64,000 nt of DNA from Paracoccus solventivorans (GCF_900142875.1 NZ_FRCK01000001.1:496001-560000), one strand, 5' to 3'; counted from the first letter of the stretch, positions 27,407 to 36,357 are shown. Notes: a model not told the origin generated them from the sequence alone. A program made the numbers and translations.

Positions 27407-28702
27407 ATGACCCGCCTGCCCGCCCCTGCCCCCGCCCCCCTGCCGCTGTCGCGGCGGGCGGTGCTGGGCGGGATTGCGGCTGGCGGCGCGCTGCTGGCTG
27501 CACCCGCACTGGCACAGCGGGCGCTGCCGCATGTGGTGGTGATCGGCGCCGGCCCCGGCGGGGCGACCGCGGCGCGGGCGCTGGCCCGGGCGGCGGGCGC
27601 GCCGCGGGTGACGCTGGTCGAGGCGAATGCCGACACCATCACCTGTTTCTTCTCCAACCTCTACCTGGGCGGGCTGGTCCCGCTGGAGCATCTGCGCCAC
27701 GGCCACGACCGGCTGGCCGCCACCCCGGGGCTGCGGCTGGTCCACGACCGCGCCACCGCCATCGACCGCGACGCGCGGCGGGTGGTGCTGGCGGGCGGCG
27801 AGATGCTGGATTACGACCGGCTGGTGCTGTCGCCCGGCATCGACTTCGTCCCCGGCTCGGTCCCCGGCTGGTCCGAATCCGACGCGGCGCTGATGCCCCA
27901 TTCCTACAAAAGCGGCGACCAGGTGGCGCTGCTGATGCAGCAGGTGCAGGCGATGCCGCAGGGCGGCACCGTCGCCATCGTGACGCCCCCCGCCCCCTAT
28001 CGCTGCCCGCCCGCGCCCTATGAGCGCGCGGCGATGATCGCACGGACGCTGCGGCGGGTGAACCCGACCGCCAAGATCCTGATCCTCGACCCCAAGGACC
28101 ATTTTACCAAGCAAGTGCTGTTTGAGGAAGGCTGGGGCCGTCACGCCGACGGCATGATCGACTGGATCGGCCCCGAGTTCGGCGGCGCCGCCGTCGAGCT
28201 TCGTCCCGACCGCATGGAGCTGCTGGTCGAGGGCGAGGTGCAGCGCGTCGATGTCTGCAACGTCATCCCGGCGCAGCGGGCCGGCGTGCTGGCGCAGCTT
28301 GCCGGGCTGACCGCCGCCGACGGTTGGGTGCCGGTCCGGGCAGAGTCGATGCAGGCCCAGGCCGATCCCGCGATCTGGGTACTGGGCGACGCGGCCGACG
28401 CCGGCGCCATGCCCAAGGGCGCCTTCGCCGCCCATGCCCAGGCCTATGTGGCGGTGGATGCGATCCTGGCCGATCTGGCCGGCACCGCCCCGCACCCGCC
28501 CTTCTATGAAAGCGCCTGCTGGTCCTGCCTTGCCAAGGGCGACAGCGTGAAGCTCGCCTCCAGCTTTGCCCCGCATGACGGGCGGATCGAACAGACCGCC
28601 ACCAGCATCAGCCAGCCCGCCGAGGACGCCGCCACCCGCCGCGCCACCTATGACGAGGCGTTCTCGTGGTATCACACGATCACCGCCGAAATGTTCGGAT
28701 AA
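27407..28702 (+). CDS. soxF: FAD flavoprotein SoxF (FccB-type sulfide dehydrogenase flavoprotein)
   Basis: The 431-residue periplasmic protein has a leader with LSRRAVLGGIAAGGALLAAPALA, then the FAD-binding motif VVVIGAGPGGATAARAL. ADTITCFFSNLYLGG contains the cysteine expected to bind FAD covalently in the FccB family. A second dinucleotide half and a C-terminal ACWSC pair follow. SoxF stimulates thiosulfate oxidation and has sulfide dehydrogenase activity in Paracoccus. The usual haem partner soxE is absent. It starts two bases after the soxD stop. Confidence 0.93.
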   Translation: MTRLPAPAPAPLPLSRRAVLGGIAAGGALLAAPALAQRALPHVVVIGAGPGGATAARALARAAGAPRVTLVEANADTITCFFSNLYLGGLVPLEHLRHGHDRLAATPGLRLVHDRATAIDRDARRVVLAGGEMLDYDRLVLSPGIDFVPGSVPGWSESDAALMPHSYKSGDQVALLMQQVQAMPQGGTVAIVTPPAPYRCPPAPYERAAMIARTLRRVNPTAKILILDPKDHFTKQVLFEEGWGRHADGMIDWIGPEFGGAAVELRPDRMELLVEGEVQRVDVCNVIPAQRAGVLAQLAGLTAADGWVPVRAESMQAQADPAIWVLGDAADAGAMPKGAFAAHAQAYVAVDAILADLAGTAPHPPFYESACWSCLAKGDSVKLASSFAPHDGRIEQTATSISQPAEDAATRRATYDEAFSWYHTITAEMFG

Positions 28703-28718
28703 ACCGATGGAGGCCCCC

Positions 28719-29633
28719 ATGATCTCGCGCCGCCTGTTTCTGATGTCTGCCGCCGCCGGCGCCGTGCTGGCCGGAATGCCGTTCCGCGTCTGGGCGGGAA
28801 CCACGCTCGACCTGGGCGGGGGCGTGCGGGTGGACACGCTGTCGGACGGGCATCTGGAACTGCCCTTCGATTTCAGCTTTGCCGGGCTGCCCCGCGACCA
28901 GCTGGACCCGATCCTGCAACAGGCCGGGGTGTCGGGCGACATGATCCAGTCGCCCTGCAACATCACCCTGCTGCGCGACGGCGCCAACACGGTGCTGTTC
29001 GACGCCGGCAGCGGCCCGGATTTCATGCCCACCGCCGGCAAGGTGATCGAGGCGCTGGCGGCGCTGGACCTGACCCCCGAGGATGTCACCCACCTGCTGT
29101 TCACCCACGGCCACCCCGATCACCTGTGGGGCGTGCTGGACGAGTTCGACGAACCGCTGTTTCCCAACGCCGCTCATGTCATGGGCCGGGTCGAGGCCGA
29201 ATACTGGACCGACCCCGCCACGCTGGGCAGCATCCGCGAGGACCGGCAGAGCTTCGTCGCGGGCGCCTCGCGCCGGATCGAGGCGCTGGGGGACGCGCTG
29301 GCGCTGATCGAGGACGGCGATTCCCCCCTGCCCGGCGTCACCGCGCGGCTGACCCCCGGCCATACCGCGGGGCATATGTCCTTTGCCATCGACGCCGGCG
29401 GCCAGCAGCTGCTGGTGGTGGGCGACGCCATCGCCAATTCGCACGTGGCCTTTGCGCGGCCCGGCTGGGACAGCCCCTCGGACGAGGATCCGCCGCTGGG
29501 CGCCGAAACCCGGCAGGCGCTGCTGGCGGAACTGGCCGACAGCGGCACGCCCCTGATCGGCTTCCACCTGTCGGACGGCGGCATCGGCCGCGCCGAGCGC
29601 GATGGTGACGGCTTCCGTTTCGTTCCGGTCTGA
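28719..29633 (+). CDS. soxH: metallo-beta-lactamase-fold hydrolase SoxH
   Basis: The 304-residue product has a Tat-like leader (MISRRLFLMSAAAGAVLAG) and metal motifs THGHPDHLWG, GHTAGHMSF and VVGDAI. It is last in the operon, the place of soxH in Paracoccus. Its role in sulfur oxidation is not essential and its substrate is unknown. GGAGG precedes ATG 28719; longer in-frame extensions run into soxF in another frame. A perfect intrinsic terminator follows 23 bases after the stop. Confidence 0.88.
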   Translation: MISRRLFLMSAAAGAVLAGMPFRVWAGTTLDLGGGVRVDTLSDGHLELPFDFSFAGLPRDQLDPILQQAGVSGDMIQSPCNITLLRDGANTVLFDAGSGPDFMPTAGKVIEALAALDLTPEDVTHLLFTHGHPDHLWGVLDEFDEPLFPNAAHVMGRVEAEYWTDPATLGSIREDRQSFVAGASRRIEALGDALALIEDGDSPLPGVTARLTPGHTAGHMSFAIDAGGQQLLVVGDAIANSHVAFARPGWDSPSDEDPPLGAETRQALLAELADSGTPLIGFHLSDGGIGRAERDGDGFRFVPV

Positions 29634-29656
29634 TCCCCCGTCCCGGACGAGCGGGA

Positions 29657-29685
29657 AAGGCCCGGCGTCCGCGCCGGGCCTTTTT
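29657..29685 (+). terminator. intrinsic terminator of the sox operon
   Basis: AAGGCCCGGCG, loop TCCG, CGCCGGGCCTT and a run of T form an 11-base perfect hairpin with U-tract, 23 bases after the soxH stop. The opposite strand also has a short T-run, so it may stop the convergent YeeE transcript as well. Confidence 0.9.
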
Positions 29686-29724
29686 CATGGCGTAACTGCT
29701 TTCAGGGCGCGACGGCGGCCCGGC

Positions 29725-30792
29725 TCAGGCCGCGGCCAGCGCCGGGCGCGGATTCCGGTCGACCAGGAAATCGGTCAGCATCGCCCCGATCCACATGCAC
29801 AGCAGCGCCAGCCACGCGGTGCCGACAAAGATCGAGGTGCCGGTGACCCCCGCCCCGATGGCGCAGCCGCCCGCCAGCATGGCGCCGAACCCCATCAGCC
29901 CCGCCCCCAGCATCGAGCGCCGCATCTGGCGTTCGCCCTCGAATCCCTGGAACCTGAACTCTCGGGCCCAGGCGGCGGCCAGGAACGCGCCCAGGAACAC
30001 CCCCGGCACCAGCCCCACGTCGAACCCCAGTGCGGGCGCCGGTTCCAGAAAGAACATCAGCGTGGTGGCCGAGGGGCCCGAGAATGTCATCGAGGTGACC
30101 GACACCGGCTCGAACGCCACGCGCGCGATCTGGGCCGTCAGCACCCAGCCCATCGCCACCGCGAACCCCACGCCCGAGGCGAAGACCAGCTTGCGGGCGC
30201 TGATCCGGTTGCGCCGGGCGACCACCAGCGCGGTGGCGGCAAAGCCCAGCCCCAGCGCCAGCCCGGTCCAGTCCGGCAGCCGCAGGTTTTCCAGCAGGTC
30301 CACGTTGGCCCCGCCCGGCGTCACCCACAGCGCGGCAAGGTTCTGGCGCAGCGGCGCCAGCCAGCCGTGCAGCGACATCTGCGCCACCACCGCAAAGATC
30401 AGCCCCGCCATGACCGAGCGCAGGTTGCCGGTCGCCGCCAGCACCAGCATCCGCCCCGAACAGCCGCGCGCCAGCACCATGCCGGCGCCGAACATCAGCC
30501 CGCCGATGATCGCCCCCGACCACGAGCCGGGCACTGCCATCATCCGCGCCTCGCTGCCGTGGAACAGCCCCAGCAGCTGCGCGGACTGCACCCAGACCAT
30601 CGCGGTGGAAAAGCACAAAAGCCACACCGCCACCCGCGGCCCCATGGCGCCGCGCCCGAACTCCACCGCCGCCGCCCGCAGGCAAAAGGCCGAGCGCTGC
30701 GCGGCCACGCCGAAGACCATCCCGCACAACAGTCCCATCAGGGCGGCCACCCGCCCCTCGCCGACGGTATCGAGCAGCGTGATGAAATCCAT
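29725..30792 (-). CDS. YeeE/YedE-family sulfur compound transporter, second copy
   Basis: The 355-residue polytopic membrane protein contains the family cysteine motifs RSAFCLRAAAVEFG (about residue 37), LARGCSGRMLVLA near 110 and AGGCAIGAGVTGTS near 315. It resembles thiosulfate importers and is only distantly like soxT at 18457. GGAGGGAGG upstream of ATG 30792 supports the start. It converges on soxH and shares the terminator, but is read from its own promoter. Two YeeE/YedE genes therefore bracket the sox genes. Confidence 0.85.
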   Translation of the reverse strand: MDFITLLDTVGEGRVAALMGLLCGMVFGVAAQRSAFCLRAAAVEFGRGAMGPRVAVWLLCFSTAMVWVQSAQLLGLFHGSEARMMAVPGSWSGAIIGGLMFGAGMVLARGCSGRMLVLAATGNLRSVMAGLIFAVVAQMSLHGWLAPLRQNLAALWVTPGGANVDLLENLRLPDWTGLALGLGFAATALVVARRNRISARKLVFASGVGFAVAMGWVLTAQIARVAFEPVSVTSMTFSGPSATTLMFFLEPAPALGFDVGLVPGVFLGAFLAAAWAREFRFQGFEGERQMRRSMLGAGLMGFGAMLAGGCAIGAGVTGTSIFVGTAWLALLCMWIGAMLTDFLVDRNPRPALAAA

Positions 30793-30977
30793 TTCCGGGC
30801 TCCTCCCTCCTGACGGGGCATCCTAGCACAGATAGGGGCGGGGGCGCAGGGAATCCCGCCGGCGCCGCGCGCGCCCCTGCGGCAAACTGGCGCAGCAGCG
30901 CCGGGACAGCGCCCAGTTCCGGCTGGCGTTCCTGCGCGCGCCCGCGCCCCCGCCCTGCCGCCTGCGACACCGGGCAA

Positions 30978-31008
30978 TTGATGCAAGCCACAGGTTTCGT
31001 GATACAAT
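30978..31008 (+). promoter_or_regulatory. possible promoter for the patatin gene
   Basis: TTGATG and TACAAT lie 19 bases apart about 40 bases before the patatin start, in the only AT-rich patch of the 252-base gap. The spacer is longer than ideal. Motif match only. Confidence 0.3.
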
Positions 31009-31044
31009 CAAAAGGAGAATCGCGCAGCCCCCGCAGGAGGAGCC

Positions 31045-32871
31045 ATGCCGGACCCCGCCCCCCCGACCGCGACCGCCCCGACCGCTGCCCCTTCCGACAC
31101 CGTTCCTCTGGAGACACCGCCCCGGGTTCCGCTTGAGGAATGCGACCTGATCATGAAGGGCGGGATCACCTCGGGGGTGGTCTATCCGCAGGCGGTGGTC
31201 CGCATCGCGCACGATTACCGGCTGCGCAGCATCGGCGGCTCGTCCGCGGGGGCAATCGCCGCCTGCTTCGCCGCCGCGGCGGAATACCGGCGCCAGTCGG
31301 GCGGCGGCGACGACATGGCGGGGTTCCACGAGGTCTCGGCGCTATCCGCCGACCTGGCGGAAAACCTGCGCAGCCTGTTCCAGCCGCGCCCCCGGCTGGC
31401 GCCGCTGTTTGCGCTGCTGATGGGGGCGGTGTCGGGCAACGCCTGGGGCGCGGTGCGGCGCATCTGGCGGGTGCCGATGGTGGTGGCGGCCGCGCTGCTG
31501 GTGCTGTTGCTGGAATGGGCGTGGCTGGCGGGTAATTTCTGGGCCGGGGTCACCGCGCTGCTGGCGGTGCCGCTGGGGCTGGTGCTGTGGATCACGCTGC
31601 CGCTGCTGCGGCTGGTTACCCGCGACCTGCCGGCGGCGAACTTCGGCCTGTGCCCGGGACTGACCCAGCCGGGCCACGACGGCCCCGGCCTGACCGACTG
31701 GATGCACGCACATCTTCAGCGGATCTCGGGCAAGCCGCCCGAGGCGCCGCTGCTGGCGGGCGATCTGGCGCACCACGGCATCCAGATCGCCGCGATGACC
31801 ACCGATCTGTCCACCCAGCGCCCCTATCAGCTGCCCCTGTCCACCAGGATCCATTATTTCAGCCTTGCCGAATGGCGCCACCTGTTCCCCGCGCCCTTCC
31901 TTGACGCCCTGATCGCCGGGCGCACACCGCTGGCGCATGGGCAGGACCACGCCCCCGCCGATCTTTACCAGCTGCCGGTCGCCGACGATTTCCCGGTGCT
32001 GCTGGTTGCCCGCATGTCGCTGAGCTTTCCCGGGCTGATCGAGGCGATCCCGCTGTGGCGCCATGACGAACAGATCCGCCTGCCGGGCCCCGAGGGCAGG
32101 ACGGTGGGGCGGCTGGCGCGCTGCCTGTTCTCGGACGGCGGGATCTCGTCGAACTTCCCGATCCATTTCTTCGATTCGCTGCTGCCCTCGCGCCCGACCT
32201 TCGGCATCGCGCTGGCCAGCTGGGACCCCGCCCGCCATCGGGAGGACCGCGTGCATCTGCCGCGGCGCAACCCCGTCAGCTCGAACCTGCCGGTGCAGCC
32301 GATCACCCGGCTGAGCGGTTTCCTGATGGCGATCCTGAACACCGCCAAGGACTGGCAGGACACCTTGCAGGGGATGCTGCCCGGCTATGCCGAGCGGGTG
32401 GTGACGGTGCGGCTGGACGACGCGACCGAAGGCGGCATGAACCTGGACATGCCGCCCGAGGTGATCGGCCAGCTGTCCGACTACGGGGCCGAGGCCGGCG
32501 AGGCGCTGGTCACGCGCTATTCCTATGCCGCCGGGGCACGCGGCTTCGACGCCCACCGGCAGTTGCGGGGCCGCATCACCATCCCCAAGCTGGCCGAGGC
32601 CCTGGGCGGGTTCGGGACCGCCATGGGCTTGCGCCCCGTCGGCGCCCCCGGCGCCCTGACCGGGCGCGAGGCGCTGGAACGCGGCGAAGGCCGCAGCGAA
32701 CGCCCCGAGGGCGGCGCGCCGCGCCCGGCGCTGTCCGCGCGCTGCCTGTCGCTGGCCGACGATCTGGCGGAGCTGGAAACCCAGGGCTGCGACTCCGACC
32801 GGGTCAGCGACGCCACCATCCGGCTGGTCGCCGTCGCCGACCGCGTGCCGCGCCGTAGCGGCTCGGCCTGA
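31045..32871 (+). CDS. patatin-like phospholipase family protein with membrane segments
   Basis: The 608-residue product has the patatin core: oxyanion-hole glycines in IMKGGITSGVVYP (about residues 36-48), the nucleophile S67 in GGSSAGAIAA, and the dyad aspartate D364 in FSDGGISSNFP. Between them a roughly 45-residue hydrophobic stretch (about 143-190) predicts two membrane helices. That suggests an inner-membrane lipid hydrolase. AGGAGG precedes the start. The C terminus (about 545-608) is polar and unrecognised. Substrate unknown; the gene is convergent with the small genes at 32886. Confidence 0.82.
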   Translation: MPDPAPPTATAPTAAPSDTVPLETPPRVPLEECDLIMKGGITSGVVYPQAVVRIAHDYRLRSIGGSSAGAIAACFAAAAEYRRQSGGGDDMAGFHEVSALSADLAENLRSLFQPRPRLAPLFALLMGAVSGNAWGAVRRIWRVPMVVAAALLVLLLEWAWLAGNFWAGVTALLAVPLGLVLWITLPLLRLVTRDLPAANFGLCPGLTQPGHDGPGLTDWMHAHLQRISGKPPEAPLLAGDLAHHGIQIAAMTTDLSTQRPYQLPLSTRIHYFSLAEWRHLFPAPFLDALIAGRTPLAHGQDHAPADLYQLPVADDFPVLLVARMSLSFPGLIEAIPLWRHDEQIRLPGPEGRTVGRLARCLFSDGGISSNFPIHFFDSLLPSRPTFGIALASWDPARHREDRVHLPRRNPVSSNLPVQPITRLSGFLMAILNTAKDWQDTLQGMLPGYAERVVTVRLDDATEGGMNLDMPPEVIGQLSDYGAEAGEALVTRYSYAAGARGFDAHRQLRGRITIPKLAEALGGFGTAMGLRPVGAPGALTGREALERGEGRSERPEGGAPRPALSARCLSLADDLAELETQGCDSDRVSDATIRLVAVADRVPRRSGSA

Positions 32872-32885
32872 GGGGCGCCTGCGGC

Positions 32886-33143
32886 TCAGCCGGTGCGGAT
32901 CGGGAAGCTGGCGCGGGTCAGCACCTGCCCCGCGTCGTCGACGATGAACCGCACCGCCCGGTCGCCGCGGTGAAAGGTCAGCCGCCAGCGGCCCGCGTCC
33001 TCGTCCACCCCCGCCTCGCAACGCGAGGTGATGGCGCCGGCGCGCATGTCCTGCTGGACCTGCGCCTGGGTGACCCCGAAGGCCTCGGCCAGCAGCGCGG
33101 CATCGACGGAAAAATCCGGGCCCGCGCGCTCGATCCCGGTCAT
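32886..33143 (-). CDS. small DUF6522-like protein
   Basis: The 85-residue product begins MTGIERAGPDFSVDAALLAE. It resembles short proteins grouped as DUF6522, from memory of family consensus (WRLTFHRGDRAVRFIVD toward the end). No function is known. Its ATG overlaps the stop of the gene at 33140-33373 (ATGA), so the two are co-translated. Confidence 0.7.
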   Translation of the reverse strand: MTGIERAGPDFSVDAALLAEAFGVTQAQVQQDMRAGAITSRCEAGVDEDAGRWRLTFHRGDRAVRFIVDDAGQVLTRASFPIRTG

Positions 33144-33373
33144 GAGGCCGATCGCCAGTAATCGTTGGCCGCCGCGATGGTGGCGAACCACTGCGCCGCG
33201 ACCTGGCTGACCGCGATCAGCGCATCGGCATCCTCGGCATAGACGCCGCGCAGGCGGTCGCGCACCGCAGCGTCGGGCTGGGTCGCCTTGACCGCCATGC
33301 GCGACATCTTGATCGCAAGCTCGAAGCCTTGCTCGGGGGTCTGGGTGATCAGGGTGGGCAGCCACTCGGCCAT
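33140..33373 (-). CDS. hypothetical small helical protein
   Basis: The 77-residue product starts MAEWLPTLITQTPEQGFELA and is mostly predicted helix with a C-terminal VAAQWFATIAAANDYWRSAS. The start has AAAGGA upstream. It is first in a two-gene unit with the DUF6522-like gene. No family was recognised. Confidence 0.65.
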   Translation of the reverse strand: MAEWLPTLITQTPEQGFELAIKMSRMAVKATQPDAAVRDRLRGVYAEDADALIAVSQVAAQWFATIAAANDYWRSAS

Positions 33374-33455
33374 CGTCTGTCCTTTCGCATCAAGCCCGCG
33401 CGCCCGCGGCCCGGCCCCTGCCGGACCTGTCGCCGCGCACGGGCAGCTTAGCAGC

Positions 33456-34349
33456 TCAGCGGGGCTTGGTAAGGGCTTCTGCCGCGGCCCCGTTCCACTC
33501 GGCCGCCAGGATCGAGTCGATGACGGCGGCGATGGGCATCTCGGCCCAGGGCGTGCTTGCGGTGCGCCGCAGCGCCTGCGCCACCCCGGCCACCGCGCGG
33601 CCCACCGCATCAGGCAGCGCCAGCCCCTGTGCCAAGCGCGCCGCGGTCAGCCCGCCCAGCAGGTCACCGGTCCCGGCCGGGCGCACCGGCAGCCGCGGAA
33701 CCTCGAAGCTGCGGCAGGTCTCGCCCGTCGCCACCACCGTCGCCAGCAGCCCCGGCCGCCCGGGCACCGGCACCGAGGTCGCGACCACCGCCGGGCCGCC
33801 CAAAGCCTCGCGCGCCCGCACCACGTCGTCAGGGCCGGCGATGGGGACGCCGGAAAGGTTTTCCAGCTCGAAGGCATTGGGCAGGATCACGTCGGCCAGC
33901 GGCACCAGCTTTGCCGCAAAGGCGCGGCGCAGCTCGGCATCGGCGAAATGCCCCAGGTCGGCGTCGCCCATCACCGGATCGCACAGATAGAGCAGCCCCG
34001 GGTTTTCCGCCTTGGCCCGCACCAGGAACGCGGCCAGCGCCGAGGCCGTCCCCGCCCGCCCCAGAAACCCCGACAGCAGCACCGAGGCCCGCGCCGCCAC
34101 CCCGCGCTCTGCAATCCCGGTCAGCAGCCCGCCGACCAGTTCCGGGTCCAGCAGCGTGCCGTGCATGGTGGGGTAATGCGGGTGGTTCGACAGCAGCGCC
34201 GTCGGCACCTCGACCACCTCGACGCCGCTGGCGCGCATCGGAAAGGCGGCGGCGGAATTGCCGACATGGCCAAAGGCCACCTGGCTTTGAACGGAAACGA
34301 CCAGCGGCAGTTCGGGTAACGGTTCGGGCGGGATCGGGGTCGGGGTCAT
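33456..34349 (-). CDS. pdxY: pyridoxal kinase
   Basis: The 297-residue product is a ribokinase-like PdxY/PdxK enzyme that phosphorylates pyridoxal for cofactor salvage. VVSVQSQVAFGHVGNSAA near the start and LSNHPHYPTMHG are substrate-binding hallmarks. LCDPVMGD (about residue 122) and the anion hole and catalytic D229 in RPAGTGDLLGGL complete the fold. It is flanked by small genes on the same strand with gaps of about 80 bases, so co-transcription is possible. Confidence 0.93.
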   Translation of the reverse strand: MTPTPIPPEPLPELPLVVSVQSQVAFGHVGNSAAAFPMRASGVEVVEVPTALLSNHPHYPTMHGTLLDPELVGGLLTGIAERGVAARASVLLSGFLGRAGTASALAAFLVRAKAENPGLLYLCDPVMGDADLGHFADAELRRAFAAKLVPLADVILPNAFELENLSGVPIAGPDDVVRAREALGGPAVVATSVPVPGRPGLLATVVATGETCRSFEVPRLPVRPAGTGDLLGGLTAARLAQGLALPDAVGRAVAGVAQALRRTASTPWAEMPIAAVIDSILAAEWNGAAAEALTKPR

Positions 34350-34419
34350 GGGCGGCGGTCCGGGGCAAGGGGTTCCCGCCCGTCATACGCCCTGCGGCGC
34401 TGCGGTCAAATCGCTGCCC

Positions 34420-34695
34420 TCAGGCGTCGGGGTGCGAATAGCCCAGCACCCGCCCGCGGCCATCGACATCGCAGAGATGCCGGCGATTGCCGTCCACCGC
34501 CTCGACCCTGGCCACCCCGCCGGTTTCGGACAGCCAGCGCGAGGCGACCGCCGCCGCAGGCTGGCGGATATGGGCGGCAATGGTTGCGGTGCAGGCGGCC
34601 TCTTGCCGCGCGCGCAGATCATCCGCGGCCGGGGCAGTCTGCCCGGCGCACCCCGCCAGCAGCGCCGGCGCGGACAGGATCAGGATGGATCGCAT
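34420..34695 (-). CDS. small lipoprotein
   Basis: The 91-residue product begins MRSILILSAPALLAGCAGQ, a lipoprotein signal with lipobox LLAGC (lipidated C16). Two further cysteines could form a disulfide in the mature periplasmic part. No family was recognised. It lies 70 bases upstream of pdxY and marks the last clearly chromosomal-type gene before the accessory island. Confidence 0.72.
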   Translation of the reverse strand: MRSILILSAPALLAGCAGQTAPAADDLRARQEAACTATIAAHIRQPAAAVASRWLSETGGVARVEAVDGNRRHLCDVDGRGRVLGYSHPDA

Positions 34696-35034
34696 GGCAG
34701 GCCCCCGTGCCGGACAACACAAAGGCGATTGTAGCATCCGTTGCCGGGAATGTCGCGTGGATGTGGGGGGAAGGGGAAAGCGGTGCGGGAACAAGCGACT
34801 TGTGAAATTTCAGAGAGTCTTGCTCTGTTCTCCATCCGAATCTTGAACGAATCCAGTGGCTTTGGCTAGCGCGTTTTTCGCTGACTGCCTTTTATTTCAC
34901 TTCGCACGCGGGTTGCCGTGTTGGGGCTGGCAAAGCTCGGGAGGTTCACAACTGCTTCGAGGTTGGTTCGTGATCTTGCAGGCCTTGAGGTGATCGGCCG
35001 CGCCGTAGTGTATGAAGCGCTCTCCCGATATTGC
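34696..35034. other. gene-poor boundary region between chromosomal backbone and island
   Basis: Base composition falls from strongly GC-rich to mixed near 34.8 kb. A 59-codon minus-strand frame (start 35045, stop 34866) overlaps the end of the next gene but shows no recognisable family and may be spurious. No tRNA or clear attachment repeat was found by eye. Confidence 0.5.
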
Positions 35035-35418
35035 TTATTGCTCATGCCGTTGCATGTTCCCATCCGATAAATCTAACCAAAAATCGAGGTGGATGCCGCG
35101 ATGGGGAAATTCGGCGCCTTTTTCAGTATGGTCGATAACCCCCGCATCTGCGAGCGTGATTACGTCCTGATGCACGGCTGGCGCATCGCGCCCGACCCGG
35201 TACGCAAGCTCGTCAATGGACATGACCCCTTGCCCGGCAAGCGCCATGACAACCCTAAGACGAGAAGGTGTGAGAATCCGATGCAGATCCTCGTAGCTGC
35301 GAAAATACAGTGCGGGGACCGCTTCGCGGACCTTGGCTGCAACGGCCAGTTCGCCTGCTTCGGTGAAGCCTGCGCGAAGATTGGCCCCCGTGTCCAGATG
35401 GATATTCAGAGTGCTCAT
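35035..35418 (-). CDS. HVO_A0114-like helix-turn-helix putative antitoxin
   Basis: The 127-residue product has an ArsR-like winged helix: ILTPSRLRVVMALAGQGVMS, then IDELAYRVGRDAPAVHQDV and a wing ADAGVIDHT. It resembles HVO_A0114-type DNA-binding proteins that serve as antitoxins beside a small toxin gene. The start at 35418 overlaps the stop of a 31-codon frame (ATGA), which may be a toxin remnant. No intact partner toxin is present. Confidence 0.7.
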   Translation of the reverse strand: MSTLNIHLDTGANLRAGFTEAGELAVAAKVREAVPALYFRSYEDLHRILTPSRLRVVMALAGQGVMSIDELAYRVGRDAPAVHQDVITLADAGVIDHTEKGAEFPHRGIHLDFWLDLSDGNMQRHEQ

Positions 35419-35510
35419 TGTGTTCCTGCCAGCATTATTGGGAGCCCCTGGAAATGCTGGTCGGCATACATCCAACCATGCGGGGGGAGTGATTTCCAGT
35501 CGGCTTCCAT
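35415..35510 (-). pseudogene. possible toxin remnant (31 codons) upstream of HTH antitoxin
   Basis: A frame of 31 codons begins MEADWKSLPPHGWMYADQHF and ends in an ATGA overlap with the antitoxin-like gene. The overlap is typical of toxin-antitoxin operons. A TAG lies in frame directly before its ATG, so a longer gene may have been truncated. It is too short to identify. Confidence 0.35.
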
Positions 35511-35528
35511 CTACTCGACGCACTCAGG

Positions 35529-35807
35529 TCAACCCGCCAAGGCACGCTGCACCGCACCGGGCTCTTTCTCGATCACCCGCAGCAGCGTGGCAGCAGGACC
35601 AGAGACGCGACGCTGACCCTGTTCCCACTTTCGATACCCCGAAAGGCTCATCCCCATCAACGGGGCCATTTGCGCCTGCGTCAGCTTCGCCCGCATCCTG
35701 ACCTCGCGCGGATCGACCGGCTCGTGCAGGATTGCGGGGCCTTCTCCCTTGGCGTGGGCCAGTGCCTCGCCCATGGCCTGGATCAGATCTTCGCCGAACG
35801 TACTCAT
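35529..35807 (-). CDS. XRE-family antitoxin (HigA/NadS-like)
   Basis: The 92-residue product from ATG 35807 contains the helix-turn-helix VRMRAKLTQAQMAPLMGMSL with SGYRKWEQGQRRVSGPA. This is the pattern of NadS/HigA-2 antitoxins. It starts inside the stop of the upstream toxin gene (ATGA), giving toxin-first order. It should neutralise the toxin and repress the operon. Confidence 0.85.
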   Translation of the reverse strand: MSTFGEDLIQAMGEALAHAKGEGPAILHEPVDPREVRMRAKLTQAQMAPLMGMSLSGYRKWEQGQRRVSGPAATLLRVIEKEPGAVQRALAG

Positions 35808-36142
35808 TTCCTTTCCTTCCATGCAGCCTTCAGTGCCGTGGCCAGCGCGGCCACCGTGCGCTTTTCATCCGGAGTCATGTCGCTTCTCACGTTTTTGGCA
35901 TAGGCCAGCAGCGCGTAAAGCGGCATGGTTTCATCCAGATAGTAGTAGATCACCCGGGCACCGCCCCGTTTGCCTCGACCTGAGGCCGCGAACCGGACCT
36001 TGCGCACCCCGCCCGTGCCTGGGATCTCATCACCGGCCATGGGGTTCTCGGCCAGAAAATCGATCAGCTCCCTCTTCTCGTCTTCATTGAACAGCTTTTC
36101 GGTCTGCCGGGTGAAGATAGGGGTTTCTGCTACTGTCTGCAT
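35804..36142 (-). CDS. RelE/ParE-superfamily toxin (HigB-2-like)
   Basis: The 112-residue product matches the RelE-like toxin that pairs with NadS-type antitoxins: FNEDEKRELIDFLAENP, GGVRKVRFAASGRGKRGGAR and ALLAYAKN. Such toxins usually cleave mRNA on the ribosome. An intact frame suggests the module is functional. A 10-base palindrome sits immediately upstream of the start. Confidence 0.85.
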   Translation of the reverse strand: MQTVAETPIFTRQTEKLFNEDEKRELIDFLAENPMAGDEIPGTGGVRKVRFAASGRGKRGGARVIYYYLDETMPLYALLAYAKNVRSDMTPDEKRTVAALATALKAAWKERK

Positions 36143-36144
36143 GC

Positions 36145-36154
36145 CTACATGTAG
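36145..36154. promoter_or_regulatory. palindromic operator candidate of the RelE/NadS-type module
   Basis: CTACATGTAG is a perfect dyad, imperfectly extended on both sides, three bases upstream of the toxin start. Autoregulation by the toxin-antitoxin complex at such a site is usual for this class. Confidence 0.45.
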
Positions 36155-36357
36155 CCCATCGGGTTACTTTTTGCAAGAAGTGGGGTGGTAAGAAGTACAG
36201 ACACCATCAATGCCGGCTTCTGCCGCAGGCGGGAAGACAAGAGCCTTCATCTGCTCTCATACTCCGCCCGCTTTCGGGCCTTGAGCGTCGCGAAATCCTG
36301 CGCGTCACTGGCGGAAGGTAAAACCTGTCCGTCAGGCGGCGCCTCGGTATCGTCAGG

